Source: Pseudomonadota bacterium (GTDB lineage: Bacteria; Myxococcota; Bradymonadia; UBA4248). From it: 12,789 bases of DNA. The stretch lies in NCBI GenBank assembly GCA_017629415.1, contig JAGBXG010000005.1, forward strand, positions 1-12,789, written 5' to 3'. This document shows positions 1 to 8,500 of this stretch, in pieces. Below the pieces are notes generated by a model that was given only the letters and a program-made list of their open reading frames with translations, was not told the origin of the DNA and did not search any database. A program made the position numbers and the translations under genes. How positions within the stretch are numbered: position 1 is the first letter of the stretch; the number at the start of each line of letters is the position of its first letter.

Positions 1-806
1 CGGAAATGCTCGATCCCGAAGATTTCAGACCGCAGGATACGGCCAAATTCGCCATCGGCGGAGCGTTCACGCGGGAGGATACGCCAAGTACGCCGGAAAT
101 GCTCGATCCCGAAGAGTTCAGACCGCAGGATACGGCCAAATTCGCCATCGGCGGCGCGTTCAAACGGGAAGAAACGGCAAGTACGCCGGAAATGCTCGAT
201 CCCGAAGAGTTCAGACCGCAGGATACGGCCAAATTTGCCATCGGCGGCGCGTTCAGACGTGACACAACAGAAAATGATGCCCCCGGTATGCTGTCTGAAA
301 ATGAAATCCGGAAATCCTTTGAATCCGAATCCCGTTTCGATTTCAATGTAGGCGGCAACTTCGCTTCATCCTCAAACGCTGCAAATACCAAACGCAGTTT
401 TGCTGAAATGTTTTCTCCAGAAGAGCTTTTGGCATCTGCAGAAAACTTAAAAGTACCGTTTGATTTTACGGTATACCCTGCAGGTCACCCAGGCTTTGCC
501 GAAGAGATAGATGATACCTCGGTTGACGAATGGTACGAGGATGATGCCGACTTCTTGCCGCCGTTCAGACTTGAAGACGACGATGATTTCTCAACAGATT
601 TAAACGTATCGCCACCTCAAGCCCATCCATCTCAAGATATCGCTCAGCAAATCTCTGCGGCAGTAGAAGCATCTCTGACATCGGTTTTAAGAAAACTCAT
701 GACCGAAGAGCTTCTGCCAGTGATTGAAAGGCGCATTGATGAAAAGTTCGAAGCCCTAAGAGAACAACTGGCAGCTCAGACATTAAACATTCCCAAAGAA
801 GACTAA
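1..806 (+). CDS. Acidic repeat protein of unknown function, 5' end missing
   Basis: I do not recognise this protein. The frame is open to the left edge, and the first ATG (position 6) sits inside a repeat (preceded by Glu, as in the later copies), so the true start is upstream. Counting from that Met, 266 residues are visible. Three near-identical 31-residue units start at 1, 32 and 63, each beginning MLDPE(D/E)FRPQDTAKF and ending AIGGAF. Two decayed units follow at about 95-119 (MLSENEIRKSF...FNVGGNF) and 135-164 (MFSPEELLASA...GHPGF). Then comes a very acidic segment rich in Asp/Glu (about 165-205) and a probable amphipathic helix or coiled coil (about 214-258). No signal peptide or membrane segment is visible, but the N terminus is missing. 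The gene ends 51 bp before the flavoprotein pair and may be co-transcribed with it. The motif spacing suggests short linear binding motifs on a disordered chain; this is inference. Confidence 0.8.
   Translation, partial: EMLDPEDFRPQDTAKFAIGGAFTREDTPSTPEMLDPEEFRPQDTAKFAIGGAFKREETASTPEMLDPEEFRPQDTAKFAIGGAFRRDTTENDAPGMLSENEIRKSFESESRFDFNVGGNFASSSNAANTKRSFAEMFSPEELLASAENLKVPFDFTVYPAGHPGFAEEIDDTSVDEWYEDDADFLPPFRLEDDDDFSTDLNVSPPQAHPSQDIAQQISAAVEASLTSVLRKLMTEELLPVIERRIDEKFEALREQLAAQTLNIPKED
6..254 (+). repeat. 93-bp in-frame coding tandem repeat, about 2.7 copies visible
   Basis: Units start at 6, 99 and 192. The first 63 bp of each unit are nearly identical at the nucleotide level and the remaining 30 bp (the linker) vary slightly. 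Because the period is a multiple of three, copy number can change without breaking the frame. The array probably continues left of the window. Confidence 0.93.
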
Positions 807-857
807 ATTTTCAATTATTCTGCTTATTTCAAGACATATTCCGAACAAGAGAGCGTT

Positions 858-2180
858 ATGCAAAAAGTCATCATTATTGGCGGCGGTCCCGCCGGTATTA
901 CAGCAGCCAAACTTTTGCTTAATTCTGGTCATTTTGATGTGACCATTTATGATCGCAGTGAAAAAGTCGGGTTTATGAATGTCGCATTTCCCCTTTGGCT
1001 CAAAGGTCGCGTAGCTCATGACTCAGTTTTTGCGGCCACCGCAAATCACCTGCGTGCATTGGGTGCATCCGTGCATACTCAGACCGAAGCCGTTCAAGTC
1101 GATCATTTTAACAAAACCGTCACCATTCGTGATGCAGCAGGACAATTTATCACCGATCATTATGACAAACTGATATTGGCCACGGGTTCACGTCCTTCAC
1201 AGTTCCCTGTTTCCGGCATGCATCTCAAAGGCATTCATTATGTTCGTCTGTACGGCAATGCCCGTGACTGTATGGAACGTTTTGTTCATCCCGAGACTCA
1301 ACGCGTTGCCATTATTGGGGGCAATTATATCGGCGTTGAAGTGGCGGAAGCATGTGCTGTTGCCGGCAAAACAGTGACTTTGATTGAGCCGGGTCAGCTG
1401 CTGGCCAATCAATTTGATCGTCCCTTTGCCGATCGTATTGAATCGCACTTAAGAGAAAAAGGTGTCAATATTCAGTTTGCCCGTTTGCAACGCTTCGTGG
1501 GCAACGATGAAAAAGTCACGCATGTTGTCACCAGTCAAGGGACGACAGAAGTGGATCTCGTCATGCTTAACGTAGGATTTTATCCTGTTTCTCCCGTTTG
1601 TGATCAGGCCTCACGAACAGAGAATTCAGCCTACCGCGTTTCACATGAGCAATTAACAAACCTGCCGGATATTTATGCCGTTGGAGACTGCGCAGCGAAT
1701 TATGATCCAATTATTGGTGATTATGCATCATCCTTTTTTGCGTCCAATGCGATGCGCACGGGTACCATTGCAGCCCTCCACATCATGGGCAAAACGATTG
1801 ATTTCAATCACACGCAAAGCTCTCGTGCGGTCAAAGTTGGAGACATTTATATGGCTGCAGCCGGTCTGACAACGGCCGAAGCCAAACTCAGACAAATTGA
1901 TGTCAGTTTCTCTGATATCAATGCACGTCAATTCTATCCGTTCATGAAACTCCCTGATCATGATGTTTTGCTTCGTCTGATTTATCGTAAAAAAAGCCGT
2001 ACGCTTATCGGTGCCCAAATGATGTCAAAACACGATATTACTGATCACATTAATTATTATTCGTTCGCCATTCATCAGGGCATGTCACTGACAGAATTGA
2101 CGTTCTGTGACACATTCTTTGCACCTCATTTTAACCAAGCCTACAACTATCATATGCTTTGCGCATTGGGTGCCCCCTGA
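858..2180 (+). CDS. FAD-dependent NADH oxidase/peroxidase-family paralogue lacking the redox cysteine
   Basis: 440 residues, the usual length for the NADH oxidase / NADH peroxidase / CoA-disulfide reductase group. The FAD loop GGGPAG (8-13) and the second FAD motif DIYAVGDCA (271-279) are present, as are Arg300 and the C-terminal FFAPHFNQAYNY (420-431), which matches the dimer-interface end of water-forming NADH oxidases. Three catalytic features are absent. The active-site His is Pro11, the redox Cys is Val42 (FMNVAFP in place of SFxxCGxx), and the NAD loop reads GGNYIG (154-159), with Asn156 replacing the second Gly. It should therefore bind FAD but is unlikely to do Cys-sulfenate chemistry alone. 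The start is preceded by a purine-rich AAGAGAG. It lies 34 bp upstream of its intact-site paralogue, almost certainly in one operon. A non-catalytic subunit or regulatory partner is more likely than a free-standing enzyme. Confidence 0.88.
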   Translation: MQKVIIIGGGPAGITAAKLLLNSGHFDVTIYDRSEKVGFMNVAFPLWLKGRVAHDSVFAATANHLRALGASVHTQTEAVQVDHFNKTVTIRDAAGQFITDHYDKLILATGSRPSQFPVSGMHLKGIHYVRLYGNARDCMERFVHPETQRVAIIGGNYIGVEVAEACAVAGKTVTLIEPGQLLANQFDRPFADRIESHLREKGVNIQFARLQRFVGNDEKVTHVVTSQGTTEVDLVMLNVGFYPVSPVCDQASRTENSAYRVSHEQLTNLPDIYAVGDCAANYDPIIGDYASSFFASNAMRTGTIAALHIMGKTIDFNHTQSSRAVKVGDIYMAAAGLTTAEAKLRQIDVSFSDINARQFYPFMKLPDHDVLLRLIYRKKSRTLIGAQMMSKHDITDHINYYSFAIHQGMSLTELTFCDTFFAPHFNQAYNYHMLCALGAP

Positions 2181-2214
2181 TTTTCCAACCTCTCATTAAC
2201 GGACATAAAATACC

Positions 2215-3540
2215 ATGAAAGTTATTATCATCGGACTCAATCATGCGGGATGTGCGGCAGCCAAAACACTCCTTAATTTGGGATGCACGAACGTCCATAT
2301 TTATGATCAGCAACGCGAAATTAGTTTTTTATCATGCGGTATGGCTCTTTGGATTGGCGGTCAGCTGGCCAGCGGCGAAGGTCTTTTTTATGCTTCTCCC
2401 GAAGATTTTAAAGGTCCCGGCACCAAAGTTTTTACAGAAACCAAAATTGAATCTATCGATTTTCAAATGCGTCAAATCCGTGGTGTCGATAAAAACGGCA
2501 TTCCGTTTGCGGACAGCTATGACAAATTGATTCTGGCAACAGGCTCAAAACCGCGCCGCACCGAATTGCCTGGCGGTAATCTCGACAATATTTTTTCAGT
2601 GAAAACGTACCGCGATGGCGAGTCTACTGTTCGCCAATTGGCACGCTCGAATATCCGCCGTGTTGCAGTAGTCGGTGCAGGTTATGTCGGTGTTGAAATG
2701 GCTGAGGCTTGCCAGCGTCAGGGCAAAGAAGTCATGCTTATCGACGTGGCTCCACGTATTCTTTATACGCATGCCGACCAAAAATTTACAGATCTCATAG
2801 CCAATCGCCTGCGTGACAACGGTATCCAAATCTATACAAACACGCGAGTCCTTGGCTTTGACGGAACAGACACAGTCCACGGCATACGTACATCTCGCGG
2901 GCATTTTAGTATCGATATGGCACTTGTGAATATGGGATCTATTCCTCAAACAGAACTTGGCCGCGGTGTTCTGAACATTGGTCCTCAAGGTGCCTATCGT
3001 GTAGATGATTTTCAACAGACAAACCTCCCCAACGTCTATGCCGCTGGCGACTGTGCCATGGTTTATAATAACGCCATTGAAGATTATGAATATGTCTCAC
3101 TGGCCTCTAATGCCATCCGTTCGGGTATCATTGCCGCTCTCAATATTGCCGGTTTTTCGACTCCCAACCACGGTTCACAGGCATCAAGCGGCCTAAGCAT
3201 TTATGATATGAAACTGCTGACAACAGGCATTTCGGTTCAAGCAGCTCAAAATCGCGGCATGGATGTCAAATGGGTTGATATTGACGAACAAAAATACCCT
3301 CACGATCTCGAATCGCATAACCCCAAGATTCATATGCGGCTCGTTTATAAGACCTCGGATCGTTCACTTATCGGCGCACAAATTGCCTCAACTGCCGATT
3401 GTTCCGGTATCATTCACACGCTTTCGCTTGCCATTCAAACACACATGACCATTGATGCGCTTGCCTGGCAAGATATCTTTGTTATGCCAGAAATTTCCGG
3501 CACCAATTTGCTGCGAAAAGCTGCCCTTATGGCACTGTAA
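2215..3540 (+). CDS. NADH oxidase/peroxidase-family flavoprotein, catalytic paralogue
   Basis: 441 residues, close in pattern to water-forming NADH oxidase (Nox) and NADH peroxidase (Npx), which use NADH, FAD and a Cys-sulfenic acid to reduce O2 or H2O2. The FAD loop is GLNHAG (7-12) with catalytic His10. The redox centre is ISFLSCGMALWIGG with Cys41. The NAD loop is canonical, GAGYVG (154-159), and VYAAGDCA (274-281) binds FAD. Arg302 matches the conserved active-site Arg of the family. The sequence just after the Cys (ALWIGGQ...EGLFY) resembles Nox more than Npx or CoA-disulfide reductase. The C terminus is unusual: IFVMPEISGTNLLRKAAL replaces the FFxPHFNxPYNY motif that the upstream paralogue retains. 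It is the second gene of the pair with a weak Shine-Dalgarno (GGA, 11 nt upstream). A role in cytosolic oxygen or peroxide removal is inferred. Oxidase and peroxidase activity cannot be separated from sequence alone. Confidence 0.9.
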   Translation: MKVIIIGLNHAGCAAAKTLLNLGCTNVHIYDQQREISFLSCGMALWIGGQLASGEGLFYASPEDFKGPGTKVFTETKIESIDFQMRQIRGVDKNGIPFADSYDKLILATGSKPRRTELPGGNLDNIFSVKTYRDGESTVRQLARSNIRRVAVVGAGYVGVEMAEACQRQGKEVMLIDVAPRILYTHADQKFTDLIANRLRDNGIQIYTNTRVLGFDGTDTVHGIRTSRGHFSIDMALVNMGSIPQTELGRGVLNIGPQGAYRVDDFQQTNLPNVYAAGDCAMVYNNAIEDYEYVSLASNAIRSGIIAALNIAGFSTPNHGSQASSGLSIYDMKLLTTGISVQAAQNRGMDVKWVDIDEQKYPHDLESHNPKIHMRLVYKTSDRSLIGAQIASTADCSGIIHTLSLAIQTHMTIDALAWQDIFVMPEISGTNLLRKAALMAL

Positions 3541-3551
3541 ATCATACCGCA

Positions 3552-3575
3552 AAAGCCCTGCCCCATGGGGGCTTT
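3552..3575 (+). terminator. Possible terminator hairpin after the flavoprotein pair
   Basis: A 7-bp stem, AAAGCCC (3552-3558) with GGGCTTT (3569-3575), and a 10-nt loop that itself contains CCCCATGGGG, begin 11 nt after the stop codon. There is no T-run after the stem, so rho-independent termination is uncertain. The 3541-3752 space lies between convergent genes. Confidence 0.4.
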
Positions 3576-3587
3576 GCTCCGGCTCCG

Positions 3588-3650
3588 CCAAGGGGCTAAG
3601 CCCCTTGGCCCATCCATAGGGTGCATATCTTTGAGTTGGACGGGTACTGA
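3588..3650 (+). repeat. Intergenic palindrome element, copy 1
   Basis: A perfect inverted repeat with 10-bp arms CCAAGGGGCT / AGCCCCTTGG around one A (3588-3608) is followed 30 nt later by GACGGGTACTG (3639-3649). The same palindrome and the same downstream word occur in reverse orientation at 9208-9275. Both copies lie just after a stop codon (of the flavoprotein here, of etfA there) and have the same orientation relative to that gene. Confidence 0.85.
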
Positions 3651-3752
3651 TTCCTACTTTTTTGCCGTTATGTTGATGCCAGTTCGAGAAAACAAGTCCC
3701 TTAGCCCACACAACAGGGTGTGTTTTCGTGAATTCGGGACTGAGTCCTTCTC

Positions 3753-5066
3753 TTAACTTTCGCCAATATCATTCATAAGACCGAGATAAACGACAGCACC
3801 GCTTGCACGATGCGTCACAGCAAAAGCAAAGGCATGATTGACATGGAAGGGGATCACGTCTTTTTCAGGATCTGTTTTATCAGACGTTACTTCAAGTGCT
3901 TTATAACTATTCGTGCCGTTTTCATCCACAGTTAACACTGCCTGATGTAAAACTTTATTGATATATATAAATCCTGTACCGGAATCACTGATATCGAATT
4001 GGGCAAATCCTGTAAAAAATGCCTCTTGAATACCGATATTCTCCAAATTATTGATCATATCAAAAGAATTACCGGAAACGCCAAACTTGGGTAATGAGAC
4101 GTCAATGAGTTGGGTATTTTCCGCTTCTACAGAGATGAGCCCGAAATCTTCAGCGGTTAAATTGTGAATCACACTTTGAGCCGTTTCATTGTCATTGGGC
4201 AGAATTACAACCATATCAAAGAGCTCGTCTTTATAAGGTAAAATGACAGCTTGGTAACCTTTTTCTACATTCTCATAATATTTAAAATCATAAATGAGAT
4301 GCATAAAATCTACGACATTATCTTGACTCAAACCATGAAAGACCTTTTTCTTAGTTTTAGTGCTGTCAAAAGGAAAAGCCCAGTTTCCCTCAAATCTTGT
4401 TGCATTGACGAGCATAAATGTTTCTGTGCCATAAGAATCATTATTGGTAAGCTTTGCAATAAACTGATTTGTAATATCTAGCATCCAACGGTTCAGTGCA
4501 TCAATGACATAAAATGTATAATCAAGAAAATTACAAATTTGTACGGGAACCTTAAATATTGTCTGCATAGCCAATTTGAATTGTTCCGAAATCAGCAGAT
4601 GTTCATCCGCCCAAAACTGATTGGCCATGACATAGCGGCTATTTTCATTTTGCCCGTCAAAACGCAAATTCAGCTGCATTGCAGCAGAGAGGTCAAGCGC
4701 ATCGGAACGCTCAGCTTCCCAGTGCAATGCATCAGCAATTTCTTGATACGTCGTGCCCTGTGCACCATAAGCTGCCATGGCTAAGCCACTGTAAAGGGCT
4801 GTCGGAGATATCACGAAATTGTCTGTGCCTTGAAAATTCTCAATGGCATAAGTATGTGCAAACTGGTTGACCTGTTTGCCCCACTTTTGCTTATCTTCTT
4901 GAGCCACCACTGGAACATCTTCAAGGTTTAACAGTTCCTGCTCATAATCTATCTCAATAAGATATTCAGATTCTGGTGGAGCGTCCCATGAATCCGCACT
5001 GTCCATGCTGCATGACATGGCAAGCATGGCTATAGAAAATATTGTGACAGCAATCCAGTTTTTCAT
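3753..5066 (-). CDS. Serpin-family protease inhibitor, exported, possibly a lipoprotein
   Basis: Serpins are suicide inhibitors that trap serine or cysteine proteases. I chose the ATG at 5064-5066 (437 residues) over the first in-frame ATG at 5144 because it gives a clean signal peptide: MKNWIA, a hydrophobic run, then LAMSC with Cys19 as a possible lipidation site. The lipobox is imperfect (Ala at -3). Serpin landmarks in order are NFVISPTALYSGLAMAAYGAQGTT (the N-terminal helices), FWAD, a helix LNRWMLDITNQFI, LVNATRFEGNW, and VILPYKDELFDMVVILP. The hinge is DENGTNSYKA, with Glu382 at P17, Gly at P15 and Thr at P14. The reactive loop then runs through LEVTSDKTDPEKD, followed by the C-terminal FHVNHAFAFAV...VVYLGLMND. 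P12-P9 is SYKA, not the usual small residues, so inhibition is not assured. P1 may be the Lys or Thr of SDKTD; the loop is about three residues longer than in alpha-1-antitrypsin. It is monocistronic in appearance. Confidence 0.93.
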   Translation of the reverse strand: MKNWIAVTIFSIAMLAMSCSMDSADSWDAPPESEYLIEIDYEQELLNLEDVPVVAQEDKQKWGKQVNQFAHTYAIENFQGTDNFVISPTALYSGLAMAAYGAQGTTYQEIADALHWEAERSDALDLSAAMQLNLRFDGQNENSRYVMANQFWADEHLLISEQFKLAMQTIFKVPVQICNFLDYTFYVIDALNRWMLDITNQFIAKLTNNDSYGTETFMLVNATRFEGNWAFPFDSTKTKKKVFHGLSQDNVVDFMHLIYDFKYYENVEKGYQAVILPYKDELFDMVVILPNDNETAQSVIHNLTAEDFGLISVEAENTQLIDVSLPKFGVSGNSFDMINNLENIGIQEAFFTGFAQFDISDSGTGFIYINKVLHQAVLTVDENGTNSYKALEVTSDKTDPEKDVIPFHVNHAFAFAVTHRASGAVVYLGLMNDIGES

Positions 5067-5586
5067 AAGAATCTCATGAGTGATAAATCTTGAGCAGTTC
5101 GTCCATATGAATTCGAGAATGACTGAGCAGACGTCATTCAACAAATCGACTTATTCGCATGAATCATGCCATAAACAAAAAACAAAATATCATTCAGCAC
5201 ATCGTTCACTCAGGGTAATAAAATTCAAAACACAAAACAAAACAAGTTTTAAACTTCTACATTTCAAAGTTCATTCTGAAATGGGCATGTGTAGGAATTA
5301 TGGATTTCCGTTTATTTTCGGTACCCAGCATCAGAACGCACTGATGTTGAAACAGCTTAATGACTGGACGTTAAATGGGTCAAGCCTGAATCATACATTT
5401 ATCCAACGTCACATCAAAAGTGGATAAACGTTATACCACCCAAGCACGGCGTATGGCCAAAGGCCATAGCCGCGCCCATTCAAGCACGGCGTATGGCCAA
5501 AGGCCATAGCTGTGCCCATTCAAGCACGGCGTATGGCCAAAGGCCATAGCCGCGCCCCAAAAGAAAAAAACATTTTTTGGAAACTT
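5067..5586. other. Long intergenic region between serpin and amidase genes
   Basis: 520 bp without a credible gene. The part next to the serpin start (5067-5397) is AT-rich and should hold the serpin promoter, but I see no convincing -35/-10 pair. An 8-bp inverted repeat TTTATCCA / TGGATAAA with a 15-nt spacer lies at 5398-5428. The three tandem hairpins at 5441-5560 fill most of the remainder. A 115-codon + strand open frame at 5080-5427 looks spurious. Confidence 0.7.
5441..5560 (+). repeat. Three tandem 40-bp hairpin units
   Basis: Units at 5441-5480, 5481-5520 and 5521-5560 are almost identical. Each folds as GCACGGC, bulged G, TATGGCC, loop AAA, GGCCATA, then GCCGCGC (first and third units) or GCTGTGC (second unit). 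The second unit regains an A-T pair and gains a G-T wobble relative to the others. The array starts 26 bp beyond the amidase stop codon and belongs to the bulged-hairpin family also found at 9037-9106, 10319-10399 and 11999-12031. Confidence 0.95.
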
Positions 5587-8500
5587 TTATTCGTGATGGA
5601 TTCGGCGACGCCGCAGCCACCCCAGGCTCAGAACTCCCAGTACAGCAGCAAGCATGGCTAAAGGCCGTGGATGATGCGTTCTGGATGATGTCATGGAACA
5701 GCCATTATCTGTGCGGACAATGCTGATGGTGGGCAAATGCGTGTCAGGATTGCCAGGCGTATGGATGACACATTGACCTTTGCTGCAAGTTTCAGGCGCA
5801 CAGGAAGTCTCCTGCCATTCGCCGTCCACGCAGGTCAGGACGCCGGTATGGCTGTCATTACATTTGGGGGCATCTGTTTCGGCACAGGCAGCCGGTGTTT
5901 CAGGCGTTTCATTCGGCACGCACACATTTTCATGACAATGCTGATTTTCAGGACATAACTGAATGACAAATTTGCCGTCGGTACAGATTTCGAGAGCAGT
6001 CTTGTCTGAAGAGCAACGTTTTTCATCTCCCGTACATTCTGGAAAATCGGTACATGCCCCGTCTGTACATTGCTGATGTTCGGGACAAGCCGTCATCACA
6101 AACAGCTCATTTTGGCAGCTTTTGATCGTTTGGGCATCTTCGCATACAGGTGTAAAGCTACTGTCGCATTGCGCACATTGGCCAATGGGGGCACCGTCTG
6201 CTGGAGTATCGTACTGTTCAGGCACACAGGGGGCACCGCTTAACAAATGATGAATGGCGCAGCCCATGAATTGCGCTCGCGATTTGGCCGGATAAATCGT
6301 TTCGACAGGAAAGCCCATGGCAATCGTATTGTCTGTTGCGGATGCTGCTATTTTGGAACCATCGTATGTCAAGATGGTTTCGGCACCGGCATTGGTCAAG
6401 ACATCGGCATAGCTGGCAGGATAAATGCCATGTTTTCCGTCATCAAAAGTCAGGGATGTCAAGCTGGAGAATTTCCCCGAACCTTTGGCGGTATAAACGC
6501 CGGCATCATCGGCAGAATAATTGACTTTCAGCGTGTTATTGAGCAGTGATTTGCCTTGAGTGTTTAAGACTTTGGCCAAATCCGTTCCTGAAATCAGCAA
6601 TTTTCCACCGTTCTGAATATAGGTTTCCAAAGCATTTTGAAAAGCTTCGGGCATGATGCGGTATTTGTCATCATTCTGGCCGGCCTGAAAATCAACGAAA
6701 GCATAGCCATCCAATGCCGTATCTGCAGCAGCATCGACGGTGATGCCATCAAAATAGACAGTGTCTCCGGCGGCGGCTAAAGCGATACCATGTTCAGCAG
6801 CATAATCGAGGTCATTATCGACATGATAATTGACGATGGCATCCCAGCGCGTATAACCGTTGATATAAAGTCCTTTGTTTTGGTGGGAAACGCCTTTAAG
6901 GCGTGCAGTGACAGCCGGTGAAGGATAGCTGATGCCATTTTTGCTGACGGCAGCCACTTTGAAAGCATAGGCACGTCCGGGTTCCAAATCTTTTAACACA
7001 GTGGATGTGCCGTTGATACGTGTTCCGCTGTCCCAGGCACGCTCAAATCCCGGTCTGAGATTATCGATTTGATATAAAAGATATTCCTCAGCTCCTGGAA
7101 CGGCGGCCCATGATACGGTCAGTTCACAAGACTGACCGGTATTTTGTGCTTTGATTTGCGTAGGACGAGCCGGCGGAAGCCCATCGCCCATTTTGTATTC
7201 AGAGGCACTATTCTTGGTAAAATACTGCACGATACCGTCAGCAATTCCCATGGCAACGGCCTGTTTAAACCTCGGATCCTGAATGGCTTCGTTGTCTGAT
7301 TGTTTCTGGCTGCTGTTGGGCTTGATATTGTCGTGAAAGGCCAGCTCAAGCAATACACTGGGCATGCCGCCTTTGAGTTCTGCAAAGGCTTCAGATTTCA
7401 GGCCGCGATCATAAAATCCCGAATCGTAATCCCGATGAATATGGCCAATGACCCCTTTATGAACCATATTGCCAAATTTGCTCATGCCTGAAACACCGCC
7501 GCCTTCATAATTATAGGTCACATAGCCTCGAGCCGATGATCCTGCAGAGGTCTCGCAGCCTTGATAGGCATTGGTATGAATCGAAATATACACATCGGCA
7601 CCTGCCAGTTTGGCAAATTTCGGGCGTGTGGTGATGCCGCTGGTATGGATGGCATTGGCTTTGCCAAGAGTATAATCATTAATATAGTATTGGCCGCCCA
7701 TCTGCCATAAGGGCAAGTTGGGAGAAGATGACAGGGTAAAACTGCTGAATTTGACGGCATCGGCAATCAAAGCCCCCGATGATGCCACGCGTTCAACGGT
7801 GACAGAACACGGAACATTGGCAGCACACCAATGCAGCCCCAAATCGACATATCTGCGTCCGTATTGTGTTTGATTGATAGTATATTCAAACGTGCCGCCG
7901 CCGGCTTTGACAGTATATTTAACATCATTCGGTCTGTTGCTTGATTCGGGGTACCACACTTGAATGCGTCGATATCCGCTCGCTGGAAAAGTATGGCTCC
8001 ATGTGGCTTTGGCTCCGGCTTCTTCGCTGAACCGATAGGTGCTTCCATGCCGAAATCTCGTGCCGTCACTGGAATTGCTTGTGCTGTCCTGAAATGTCCC
8101 CGTTTCGCTGTAACCGGCATCGCCATTATCCACGATTTTATAATCCTGGCTGAAATCCGGCTCGCGGACAGAAATCACTTCTGCCCCCATATTCTGAAGC
8201 AAGGGAATGACCCATCGATTGATGAAAATGGCATTGGTAATATCTTCCCGAACGCCGTCGGCACGTTTGTCAAAATTACATAATGGACGTTCCCAGCCGT
8301 CGTCCCAGCCATGACCCGCGGACAATGCCACGCGTTTACCCACTAAAGCACCGCCAAGCGGCAGTTTGACTGCACGCGATGTGTCTGAAGGACGAAATAC
8401 CGGCACTTCTTCAGCCCGTTCTCCATCCTCTAAAACTTCTTCTTCAGACGGCATCAGGGGACGAAATTGACCCGTTTCTTCATCACGGACTTCAAATGCG

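Noticed and set aside
858..2180. CoA-disulfide reductase assignment for the first flavoprotein
   Set aside because: That enzyme needs the same active-site Cys, which is Val42 here, and the C terminus matches water-forming NADH oxidase better.
5067..5144. Longer serpin start giving 26 extra N-terminal residues
   Set aside because: The extension has mixed charge and buries the signal peptide; the ATG at 5064-5066 gives a normal exported start.
5080..5427. 115-codon open frame on the + strand
   Set aside because: It overlaps the serpin start on the opposite strand, has a low-complexity Lys/His/Ser-rich product and shows no domain pattern or good ribosome-binding site.
5441..5560. Short tandem palindromic repeats that could suggest a CRISPR array
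   Set aside because: Units are directly adjacent with no unique spacers, and there are no cas genes nearby.
7767..8126. Long open frame in another frame of the amidase gene
   Set aside because: It lies wholly inside the well-supported amidase reading frame and its product has no recognisable features.
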